From the NCBI GenBank assembly GCA_036489765.1, contig DASXFE010000128.1, forward strand, positions 34,914 to 98,913: 64,000 nucleotides of DNA. The letters run 5' to 3'. This DNA is from DATARH01 sp036489765. Its GTDB lineage: Bacteria; Pseudomonadota; Alphaproteobacteria; ATCC43930; CGMCC-115725. A program made the position numbers and the translations under genes. Below are positions 17,834-25,275 of this stretch, in pieces (positions within the stretch are counted from its first letter, which is position 1; every line of letters starts with the position of its first letter). The notes beneath the pieces are model-generated. The model searched no databases. It was not told the origin of the DNA and saw nothing but the letters and a program-made list of their open reading frames with translations.

Positions 17834-18969
17834 CCGAATCTGTCTCCATCGGCGGACATGCGCCCGTCGGCGTCGACCCGGAACATCTGGTCGCGCCACG
17901 ACACGCTGCGCCCGCAGAAACTACTCACAAAGACCGCAAAGGACAAAGCATCGCGCGCCGGCAGGAGCCACAGCCGCCGCGTCGGCAGGTCGAGGGTGCG
18001 CGCCTGCAGCACCGCCGCCGCCCACCGCATCGCCAGCGTCGACAGCAGCACCGCGGACGACCACGGGTCGAACCCGTTGACGACCGCGAGCAGCATCGCG
18101 ACCGGCACGGCGTGGGTGATGATCGAACCGGCAAAGCCGATCGGCACCATCGCCCGCACCGTCCGCGCCCAGCGCAATTCGTGCCGCCACAGCGCGAGAA
18201 AGCTCGCCTCGGCAACCACGTTCTCGACCAGATACGGCGCCAGCGCGACCTTGCCGCCATAGGCGCGCACCGCCGCGCCGATGCGATGGTCGTCGGCCAG
18301 TTCGTCGCGCAGCGGAACGAACCCGCCGATCCGGTCGAGCGTCTCGCGCGTCAAGGCGATCGTCGCGCCAAAGCAGCCGTCGCCGACCCCGAGCGCCGCG
18401 CCGGCCAGCGCGCTCGGCAGAAACCCGTAATTGATGTGCATCGCGCCGAGCTGCGACCAGAGGCCGCCGGAGGACCGGCCCTTGTAGAGACAGGTGACGG
18501 CCCCCACCGCCGGATCGCGGAGCGGCGCCGTCACGGTCGCCAGATATTGCGGATCGACCCGCATATCGGCATCGGCCATGACCAGGATGTCGTGCCGCGC
18601 CGCGGGCAGCATGTTTTCGAGATTGGCGACCTTGAGGTTGCTGCCGCGTCCGCCGGGGTCGACGACGAGCGCCGTATCGGCCTCGGGCCGCTCGGCCATC
18701 ACCGCGCGAGCGACCGGAATCGCCGCATCGATCGTGCTGCGCACGCCGAACACGACCTGCACCGCTGCCGGATAGTCCTGATCGATAAAGCTGCGCAAAT
18801 TCTGGTGAAGCCCGGGCTCGATCCCATGCAGCGGCTTCAGCACCGACACCGGCTGGGGCGACGACCGCACCGCGGCATGACGCCGCGCAAACCCAGACGC
18901 CGCGAGAACGGTGCCGGCCAGATAAACCCAGAACGGCAATAGCGCGAGCACAAGGCTCAAAAGGTTCAT
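17830..18969 (-). CDS. hpnI: Hopanoid glycosyltransferase HpnI
   Basis: A 379-residue membrane glycosyltransferase of family GT2/GT21 type (ceramide-glucosyltransferase-like). An N-terminal membrane helix (residues 4-25), the donor region with ADADMRVDPQYL, the acceptor motif DELADDHRIG, the ELRWARTVR motif, and two to three C-terminal membrane helices (about 285-350) are visible. HpnI adds N-acetylglucosamine to bacteriohopanetetrol. ATG 18969 is chosen because the first helix starts right after it; the frame runs open to 19293 with low-complexity sequence that opposes mlaA. Confidence 0.92.
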   Translation of the reverse strand: MNLLSLVLALLPFWVYLAGTVLAASGFARRHAAVRSSPQPVSVLKPLHGIEPGLHQNLRSFIDQDYPAAVQVVFGVRSTIDAAIPVARAVMAERPEADTALVVDPGGRGSNLKVANLENMLPAARHDILVMADADMRVDPQYLATVTAPLRDPAVGAVTCLYKGRSSGGLWSQLGAMHINYGFLPSALAGAALGVGDGCFGATIALTRETLDRIGGFVPLRDELADDHRIGAAVRAYGGKVALAPYLVENVVAEASFLALWRHELRWARTVRAMVPIGFAGSIITHAVPVAMLLAVVNGFDPWSSAVLLSTLAMRWAAAVLQARTLDLPTRRLWLLPARDALSFAVFVSSFCGRSVSWRDQMFRVDADGRMSADGDRFG

Positions 18970-19072
18970 GGCTCTGCCGTGTGTTTCAGAAGCGGTATCG
19001 GATAAAGAATTGTCGTTGCGTTCGCAATCGGGATTGCCGAGGATGACTCCCAGGGGCGCCCCCCGATCGGCG

Positions 19073-20137
19073 ATGATATCCATTGATTTTCCTGGGATTT
19101 TCGTGAATTTTCCGAGCACCGCTCTCGCGATCGTGTGCCGTTGCTTCGTCGTCGCCACGCTCGTGGGCCCTACCCTCTTCGGATGTGCGACACCGCCCGC
19201 CGATCCGGCCGCGCGCGCCGCTTTCGAACAGACCAACGACCCGCTGGAGCCGGCCAACCGCAAGATTCTCGAGGCCAACATGGTCCTCGACACGATTCTC
19301 TTACGGCCGGTCGCGAAAATCTATGTGACGATCCTGCCCGAGGAGGCGCGCGACGCGATCCACCGGGCGCTCCAGAACCTGAAAGAGCCGGTCGTCTTCG
19401 TGAACAACGTGCTGGAGTGGCGCCCCAAAGACGCCGGCATAACGGTCGGGCGATTCGGCATCAACTCGACGGTCGGGATCGTCGGCCTCTTCGATATCGC
19501 CGACAAATGGGGCCTCGAGCGCCAGCCGGCCGATTTCGGCCAGACGCTCTATGTCTGGGGGTTCAAGAGCGGCCCCTACCTGGTGCTGCCGGTCTTTGGC
19601 CCCTCGAATGTGCGCGACGCGATCGGCACGGGCGTCGACGCCTATATCGACCCGTTCGACTATCTCGCCACCAAGGAGCACCTCGACGGCGTGCAGATCG
19701 GCCGCTATGTGCTCGACGGCATCGACCAGCGCGCCCGGGTGCTCGACGTGCTCGACGATTTGCAAAAGAACTCGCTAGATTTCTATGCCGAGCTCAGGAG
19801 CCTCTCGCAGCAGCAGCGCGCGACCGAGCTGAACCGCGGCAAGCCCCCGCAGACCTCGCCGGACTTCTACAATGACCCGGGCAAGCCCGGGAGCGCCCCG
19901 GCACCCGCGCCCGCGCCAGGACCCGCGGTGTCGGCGGATTTCTACAACGACCCCGGGAAACCGGCCGCTCTCGCACCGCCACCGAGACCGTCTCACCCAC
20001 CGGCCCCGACGGCCAAGGCTGCGTCGCCCCAGCCCCCGGCTCGGCTAACGCCGGCGGCCGCAGCAGCACCGTTGCCGTTCGCTCCGCGCCCGTCCGATTT
20101 CGAGGAAGGCCCGCTGCGCGGCTCAGCCGGCTCGTAA
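19073..20137 (+). CDS. mlaA: MlaA/VacJ-family lipoprotein
   Basis: A 354-residue outer-membrane lipoprotein of the MlaA (VacJ) family, which works in phospholipid transfer away from the outer leaflet. The lipobox TLFGC puts the lipid cysteine at residue 38. The start is uncertain: ATG 19073 gives a long leader and GTG 19133 an 18-residue one. Family core: NDPLEPANRKILEAN, GRFGINSTVGIVGLFDIADKWGL, DFGQTLYVWG and GPYLVLPVFGPSNVRDAIG. After residue 260 comes a proline/alanine-rich tail with a duplicated FYNDPGKP motif. It diverges from hpnI and converges on hpnM with a 15-bp overlap. Confidence 0.9.
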   Translation: MISIDFPGIFVNFPSTALAIVCRCFVVATLVGPTLFGCATPPADPAARAAFEQTNDPLEPANRKILEANMVLDTILLRPVAKIYVTILPEEARDAIHRALQNLKEPVVFVNNVLEWRPKDAGITVGRFGINSTVGIVGLFDIADKWGLERQPADFGQTLYVWGFKSGPYLVLPVFGPSNVRDAIGTGVDAYIDPFDYLATKEHLDGVQIGRYVLDGIDQRARVLDVLDDLQKNSLDFYAELRSLSQQQRATELNRGKPPQTSPDFYNDPGKPGSAPAPAPAPGPAVSADFYNDPGKPAALAPPPRPSHPPAPTAKAASPQPPARLTPAAAAAPLPFAPRPSDFEEGPLRGSAGS

Positions 20138-20734
20138 CGCCGCCGCGCGCTGGTCGAGGGTACGGACGAGCCCGTCCGGCCCAGAGCTTTGCAGCACCCC
20201 GGCAAATTCCGAGCGCCGCGTCGCCAGCTCGCTGATCGTGCCCTTCAGATAGACGTCGATAACCTGCCACGCCCCGCCGGCGCCGCGATGCATCAGGTAA
20301 TTGAGGGTCGTGGCCTCGCCGCTCGACGGGACGAGCCGGCTTTGCACGACGAGGCCGTTCGGGTTCGCCTGGGTGGTCGGGTCGACCTCGAACCGCTCGC
20401 CGCCATACCCGTCGAAACGGCCGGAATACTGGGACACGGTAAAGCGGATAAAGGCCTGGGTCAGCGCCTGCTGCTGGGCGGGCGGAATCTGCGGCCAGGT
20501 CGGCCCGACCGCGATCCGCGCCATCAGGCCGAGATCGAAAACGCGTTCGATCACCGGCGCGAGCCGGGCGTAGCGCCCGTCGAAACCCAGCGCCTTTGCC
20601 TGCTTCATCACGCCGAGCAGCGCGTCGTAAAGCTGCTGGATCACCGCCGGCGCGGCGGCTTCCTGCGCCCCGGCGCCGCGAGCGGCAAAAGCGGCGATCG
20701 GCAGAACGAACAGGCTCCGGCGTGAAACCGACAT
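20123..20734 (-). CDS. hpnM: Hopanoid-associated MlaC-like protein HpnM
   Basis: A 203-residue periplasmic protein of the Ttg2D/MlaC family. The signal peptide begins SRRSLFVLPIAAFAARGAGAQ, possibly Tat-type. The mature part has the MlaC pattern FDGRYARLAPVIERVFDLGLMARIAVG, FIRFTVSQYSGRF and WQVIDVYLKGTISELATRRSEF. MlaC proteins ferry lipids across the periplasm, so with MlaA next door a role in hopanoid or phospholipid traffic is likely. ATG 20734 is chosen for the signal peptide; the frame is open to 20794. Confidence 0.9.
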   Translation of the reverse strand: MSVSRRSLFVLPIAAFAARGAGAQEAAAPAVIQQLYDALLGVMKQAKALGFDGRYARLAPVIERVFDLGLMARIAVGPTWPQIPPAQQQALTQAFIRFTVSQYSGRFDGYGGERFEVDPTTQANPNGLVVQSRLVPSSGEATTLNYLMHRGAGGAWQVIDVYLKGTISELATRRSEFAGVLQSSGPDGLVRTLDQRAAALRAG

Positions 20735-20912
20735 GAAGAAACCGCGTTGTCTGTCTGAATGGTCGCAGAGATAACAAACAACGCTTACGTACACCTATAT
20801 AAAAGGGGACCCGGCGGTGCATACCGGTCCCGCATGTGGTTGCGTGGGGTTGCGCGGCCGGCGCGCGGTGGTTTATGGCAGGAACAAGAGCCGAGGCGAG
20901 CGAGGCGATAAC
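20735..20912. promoter_or_regulatory. Divergent promoter region of hpnM and ispH-hpnH
   Basis: A 178-bp gap between divergently transcribed hpnM and ispH. It contains the only markedly A+T-rich pocket nearby (CCTATATAAAAGG, about 20796-20808) and a GAGG ribosome site seven bases before ispH. Promoters for both directions must lie here; I cannot assign exact boxes. Confidence 0.5.
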
Positions 20913-21839
20913 ATGAAAGTGATCCTGGCCCAGCCCCGCGGCTTTTGCGCGGGTGTCGAGCGTGCGATCGAGATCGTCGAGCGGGCGCTCGAAAAATACG
21001 GCCCGCCGATCTACGTGCGGCACGAGATCGTGCATAACCGGCATGTCGTCGAAAGCCTGCGGGCGAAAGGCGCCCGCTTTGTCGACGAGATCGACGAGGT
21101 GCCGCCCGGCGCGGTGACGATCTTCAGCGCCCACGGTGTCGCCAGCGCGATCGAGCAAGGCGCCGACGACCGCGGCCTGCGCGTCATCGACGCGACCTGC
21201 CCGCTCGTGTCGAAGGTGCATATCGAGGGCCAGCGCTACGCCAATCAGGGCCGCGAGATCGTGCTGATCGGGCATGCCGGCCATCCCGAGATCGAGGGCA
21301 CGATGGGCCGCATCACCGGCCGCGTGCACCTCATTTCGAAGCCGGCGGAGGTCGCGAAGCTGCAAGTCGCCGATCCCGAAAAGCTCGCCTTCATCACCCA
21401 GACGACGCTATCCGTCGACGATACCCGCGCGGTCATTGAGGCCTTGAAGGCTCGTTTCCCGTCGATCGTCGGGCCCGACACCAAGGACATCTGCTACGCG
21501 ACGCAAAACCGTCAGCGCGCGACCCGCGAGCTTGCCGGCATGGTCGATGTGGTGCTGGTGATCGGCGCGCCGAACAGCTCGAACTCGAACCGGCTGCGCG
21601 AGATCGCGGCCGAATGCGGTGTGCCGGCCTACCTGATCGAGGATGCGAGCGCGCTCGACCCGGGCTGGCTCGAAGGCGCCGAATCGGTCGGCATCACCGC
21701 CGGCGCCTCGGCCCCCGACGCGCTCGTCGAGGAGCTGGTCGAACGCCTGCGCGAGATGACCGCGACCGAGACCGTGCGCCTCCCCGGCGTCACCGAAAAC
21801 GTGCGGTTCCGCATGCCGTCGCAGTTGGTAACGAGATAA
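20913..21839 (+). CDS. ispH: 4-hydroxy-3-methylbut-2-enyl diphosphate reductase IspH
   Basis: A 308-residue Fe-S enzyme, last step of the MEP pathway, giving IPP and DMAPP for squalene and hopanoids. The three cluster cysteines are C12 (RGFCAGV), one in DATCPLV and one in DICYATQNRQ. Substrate residues lie in HEIVHN, SAHGV, GHAGHPE, TQTT and NSSNSNRL. ATG 20913 with GAGG at 20902-20905 is chosen over a longer frame. It is followed by hpnH after 19 bases, linking precursor supply to hopanoid tailoring. Confidence 0.95.
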   Translation: MKVILAQPRGFCAGVERAIEIVERALEKYGPPIYVRHEIVHNRHVVESLRAKGARFVDEIDEVPPGAVTIFSAHGVASAIEQGADDRGLRVIDATCPLVSKVHIEGQRYANQGREIVLIGHAGHPEIEGTMGRITGRVHLISKPAEVAKLQVADPEKLAFITQTTLSVDDTRAVIEALKARFPSIVGPDTKDICYATQNRQRATRELAGMVDVVLVIGAPNSSNSNRLREIAAECGVPAYLIEDASALDPGWLEGAESVGITAGASAPDALVEELVERLREMTATETVRLPGVTENVRFRMPSQLVTR

Positions 21840-21858
21840 GAAGACGAGGTAACGACAA

Positions 21859-22986
21859 GTGGCTATCTCACTCCACCAGAAGATGCGCGTCGGTGCCTAT
21901 GTGATGAGCCAGCACCTGCGCGGCGTTAAGCGCTATCCGCTCGTCCTGATGCTGGAGCCCCTCTTCCGCTGCAACCTCGCCTGCGCCGGCTGCGGCAAGA
22001 TCGATTATCCGGACGCGATCCTCAACCAGCGCCTCTCGGTCGAGGAATGCCTCGAAGCGGTCGACGAATGCGGCGCCCCGATCGTCGTCATCGCCGGCGG
22101 CGAGCCCCTGCTCCACCGCGAGATCGACGAGATCGTCGAGGGCATCATCGCCCGCAAAAAGTTCGTCTACCTGTGCACCAACGCGCTGCTCCTCGGAAAG
22201 AAGATCGATATCTTCCAGCCCAACCCGTATTTCGCCTGGACCGTCCATCTTGACGGCGACCGCGAGGACCACGACCGCTCGGTCTGCCTCGACGGCACCT
22301 ACGACCGCGCGGTCGAGGCGATCCGGGTCGCGAAGGAGCGCGGGTTCAAGGTCAACATCAACGCGACGCTGTTCGACAACGCCGATCCCGAACGCATCGC
22401 CCCGTTTTTCGACGCCGTGACCGAGATGGGGATCGACGGCATCACCGTTTCGCCCGGCTACGCCTATGAGCGGGCGCCCGACCAGGAGCATTTCCTCAGC
22501 CGCCGCCGCACCAAGGAGCTGTTCCGCGACATCTTCCGCCGCGACCCGAAACGGCGCTGGGCGTTCAACCAGTCGAGCCTCTTCCTCGACTTCCTCGCCG
22601 GCAACCAGACATATCACTGCACGCCGTGGGGCAACCCGTGCCGCAATTATTTCGGCTGGCAGCGCCCGTGCTACCTGCTCGGCGAAGGCTACGCCAAGAG
22701 CTTCAAGGAATTGATGGAAGAGACCGACTGGGATTCCTATGGCACCGGCAATTACGAGAAATGCGCGAACTGCATGGTGCATAGCGGCTACGAGGCGACC
22801 GCCGTCGTCGATTCGGTGAAGCACCCGCTCAAGGCCGCCGTCGTCGCCCTCCGCGGCCTCCGCACCCACGGCGAGATGGCCCCGGACATCCCCCTCGACC
22901 GCCAGCGCCCCGCCGAATACGTCTTCTCCGCGCACGTGCAGGAAGCGATGGAGCGGCTGAAGCACGACGCGCCGGTAAAGCATTAG
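21859..22986 (+). CDS. hpnH: Adenosylhopane synthase HpnH (radical SAM)
   Basis: A 375-residue radical SAM enzyme that joins a 5'-deoxyadenosyl group to diploptene, the first step of C35 hopanoid side-chain synthesis. The 4Fe-4S motif is RCNLACAGCG (C38, C42, C45), followed by VVIAGGEPLLHREID. The C-terminal region contains a cysteine group NYEKCANCMVHSGYEA. The start is GTG 21859 with GAGGT upstream. It is convergent with hpnG; a hairpin lies between them. Confidence 0.95.
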   Translation: MAISLHQKMRVGAYVMSQHLRGVKRYPLVLMLEPLFRCNLACAGCGKIDYPDAILNQRLSVEECLEAVDECGAPIVVIAGGEPLLHREIDEIVEGIIARKKFVYLCTNALLLGKKIDIFQPNPYFAWTVHLDGDREDHDRSVCLDGTYDRAVEAIRVAKERGFKVNINATLFDNADPERIAPFFDAVTEMGIDGITVSPGYAYERAPDQEHFLSRRRTKELFRDIFRRDPKRRWAFNQSSLFLDFLAGNQTYHCTPWGNPCRNYFGWQRPCYLLGEGYAKSFKELMEETDWDSYGTGNYEKCANCMVHSGYEATAVVDSVKHPLKAAVVALRGLRTHGEMAPDIPLDRQRPAEYVFSAHVQEAMERLKHDAPVKH

Positions 22987-23008
22987 CCCCGATCGGTCAC
23001 GTCCTTGG

Positions 23009-23031
23009 CCCTCCCCGTTGATGGGGGAGGG
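23009..23031. terminator. Hairpin between convergent hpnH and hpnG
   Basis: CCCTCCCC (23009-23016) pairs with GGGGAGGG (23024-23031) around GTTGATG. It sits in the 49-bp gap between two convergent stops and belongs to the short CCCTCCCC repeat group seen elsewhere in the window. A bidirectional terminator is likely. Confidence 0.6.
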
Positions 23032-23035
23032 GGAA

Positions 23036-23710
23036 TCACAGCGCCGCGAGCATCCGCGACAGCGTATTCGCCGGCTCGGTCAGCGCCGCCAGCGCCCGTC
23101 TCGCCTCACGCGCCAGACCGACCAGCCCTCTGAGCTGGCTCGGATTGCGCAGCACCGACGCGGTGATCCGCGAGATCGCCGGGCGCCCGTCATGCGCCAG
23201 CGGCAGGAGAGCCGCCGGCGGCAGGTGCCGGGTCGCCGGGTCGGCGATGGCGCGCAGCACCAGGAACGGTATTCCCGCTTCCGCCGCCGCGCGGGCGACG
23301 ACGCCGCTTTCGAGGTCGACCGCGAGCGCCCCCGTTTCGATCCACGCCCGCGCCTTGTCCGCCTGAGTCGCGACGATCTTGCTGGCGCCCCAGACGGGCC
23401 CCTCGATCGCGTTGATCATGTCGGCGAGATCGCTCACCCGCGAGCGGGGCAGCGCCGGGCTGACCCAGCGGCCGTCGTCGCCGATCACCTCTTGCGACAG
23501 GATCACGTCGCCCGGCCGCAGCCCGGGTGCCAGCGCCCCCGCGATGCCAAAGCTGACGAGGCATTCGACCTGCGGCACCGCGTCGGCGACAAGCTGCACC
23601 GTCCGCTCGTAGTCGCCCGCGCCGACGACCGCCGCGAACCCCGCCCGCCGTGCGATCTTTGCCTCGGCCATCAGGCCTGAGGTGCACAAGATCGTGGATG
23701 ACAGCCGCAC
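23036..23710 (-). CDS. hpnG: Hopanoid-associated nucleosidase/phosphorylase HpnG
   Basis: A purine nucleoside phosphorylase-like protein, 224 residues from GTG 23710. HpnG removes adenine from adenosylhopane to give ribosylhopane. Motifs: LVSFGIAGALAPGLRPGDVIL (phosphate/sugar site), DLESGVVARAAAEAGIPFLVLRAIADPA (the PNP-family base-site region). GTG 23710 fits the family's usual N-terminus and has a G-rich ribosome site. However, ATG 23887 in the same frame overlaps the P450 stop as ATGA and would add 59 arginine/tryptophan-rich residues. Confidence 0.88.
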   Translation of the reverse strand: MRLSSTILCTSGLMAEAKIARRAGFAAVVGAGDYERTVQLVADAVPQVECLVSFGIAGALAPGLRPGDVILSQEVIGDDGRWVSPALPRSRVSDLADMINAIEGPVWGASKIVATQADKARAWIETGALAVDLESGVVARAAAEAGIPFLVLRAIADPATRHLPPAALLPLAHDGRPAISRITASVLRNPSQLRGLVGLAREARRALAALTEPANTLSRMLAAL

Positions 23711-23883
23711 GCCCCAGCCCCCCAGCAACGCGCGTGCAAAGAGCGGACAATCCAGAATGCCGGCGGCGTTACCGTGCCACCATCGCCACGCGCGCCTTAT
23801 CCGTACGCGCGGTCGCGCGAAATGGCTAGGGTCAAAATGACATGGGAAAGCTGCGCGTAAGGATCGAGCCAGGTCCTGGGCGT

Positions 23884-25221
23884 TCATCCCTTACGTGCTC
23901 GCAGCCGGAATTCCGGCGGCGTGCCCGGCTGGATCGTCACGATCGCGGTCGGCACAACCGGCCGGTCCGCGTTCAATTCTACGTGAAACGCGCGGATCAG
24001 GATCGCGAGCACCAGCACCAGCTCGGTCAGCGCAAAGGACTGGCCGATACAGGTGTGCGGGCCGATCCCGAACGGCAGGTAGGCAAAGCGGGCGAGAGCC
24101 GCGGCGTCGGGCAGGAACCGCCCGGGCACGAACCGCTCGGGTTCCTCCCACAACGCGCGATGCCGGTGCAGCACCCAGGGCGCGATCATGATCAGCGAGC
24201 CGGCCGGCACCACGACACCCTCGACGACATCGTCGCCGACCGCCTCGCGCACAATCACGAACGAGGGCGGATAAAGTCGCAGCGCCTCATCGACGGCCGC
24301 GCGCGTGTGGGTGAGCCGCGGCAGCGCATCGGCGGCGCGTTCGGCGTCGAGGTCGAGGGCGGCAGCCTCCTCGGCGATCGCTTCCTGCGCCTCCGGGTGG
24401 CGGGCGAGCAGATAGAGCGCCCAGAACATCGCCGAGGCCGTCGTGTCATGCCCGGCGACCACGACCGTCGCGACCTGGTCGGCGAGCTCTTCGGGATCTG
24501 CCGGGTCGTCCTCGGTTCCGGCCAGAACGGCGAACAGGTCGCGCGTCCCGGCGCGGCCCTGGCGGTCGGCGAGGATCGCGCCGATCAGCGCCCGCCACTC
24601 GCGGCGGAACCGGCGCCGCGCGAGATCGGTCGGGCTCGGCACGCGGGCGGGCAACAGGAAATCCGCCAAGGTTGGCCGGCCGAGCCGCGCCGCGTAGTCC
24701 ATGATCAAGCTCTGCAGCCGCGCCCCGTACCGCGCCATGTCGAGCGAGAACATCGTCTGGCCGATGATCTTCAGGGCCAGTCGCCGCAGAATCGGGATCA
24801 GGCTGAACGACATCCCGGCCATCGGCGTGAGCTCGGCGACGAGCCCCTGCGCCGCCGTCGCGACCTGCCCGGCAAGCAGCGCGACCGCGCGCGGATTGAA
24901 CCCGTGTGCCGCGGTCTGCCGTTGCCGGCGCCAGTCCTCGCCGGTGGTGAAAAACAGCCCGCGCCCGAACAACGGCCGCAGCACCCGCGCGGTCGCCGCG
25001 CTGCGCCGGTAATTGTCGGCGTTGGCGATCAGCACATGGCGGATCGCCTCGGGCCGGTTTTCGATGATCATGCGGCGCCCGAGGAAATGCTGGACCACCA
25101 CCTCGTGCTTGAAGGCCGCCTCGGGAAAGGCCGCCAGCGCATTTCCGCGCAGCGCGCCGGCCACCGATCGCCACGACAAGCGTGCCGGGACCGCCGCCGA
25201 CGCCGACCCGATGTGCTCCAT
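23884..25221 (-). CDS. Cytochrome P450 within the hopanoid cluster
   Basis: A 445-residue bacterial P450. The heme thiolate is C391 in FGIGPHTCIGQSFA, the I-helix oxygen motif is AGHDTTASAMFW, and the K-helix ExxR is in DEALRLYPP. No membrane anchor is seen. It lies between shc and hpnG on the same strand, 54 bases after shc is begun upstream, so it is co-oriented with the hopanoid genes and may oxidise a hopanoid or squalene-derived lipid. The substrate is unknown. The electron partner is not encoded next to it. Confidence 0.92.
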   Translation of the reverse strand: MEHIGSASAAVPARLSWRSVAGALRGNALAAFPEAAFKHEVVVQHFLGRRMIIENRPEAIRHVLIANADNYRRSAATARVLRPLFGRGLFFTTGEDWRRQRQTAAHGFNPRAVALLAGQVATAAQGLVAELTPMAGMSFSLIPILRRLALKIIGQTMFSLDMARYGARLQSLIMDYAARLGRPTLADFLLPARVPSPTDLARRRFRREWRALIGAILADRQGRAGTRDLFAVLAGTEDDPADPEELADQVATVVVAGHDTTASAMFWALYLLARHPEAQEAIAEEAAALDLDAERAADALPRLTHTRAAVDEALRLYPPSFVIVREAVGDDVVEGVVVPAGSLIMIAPWVLHRHRALWEEPERFVPGRFLPDAAALARFAYLPFGIGPHTCIGQSFALTELVLVLAILIRAFHVELNADRPVVPTAIVTIQPGTPPEFRLRARKG

Positions 25222-25275
25222 GTCTAGTGTACAGGTGGAATGCCGCCGAGTTCCCCGCGCGATACGCGATCTATG

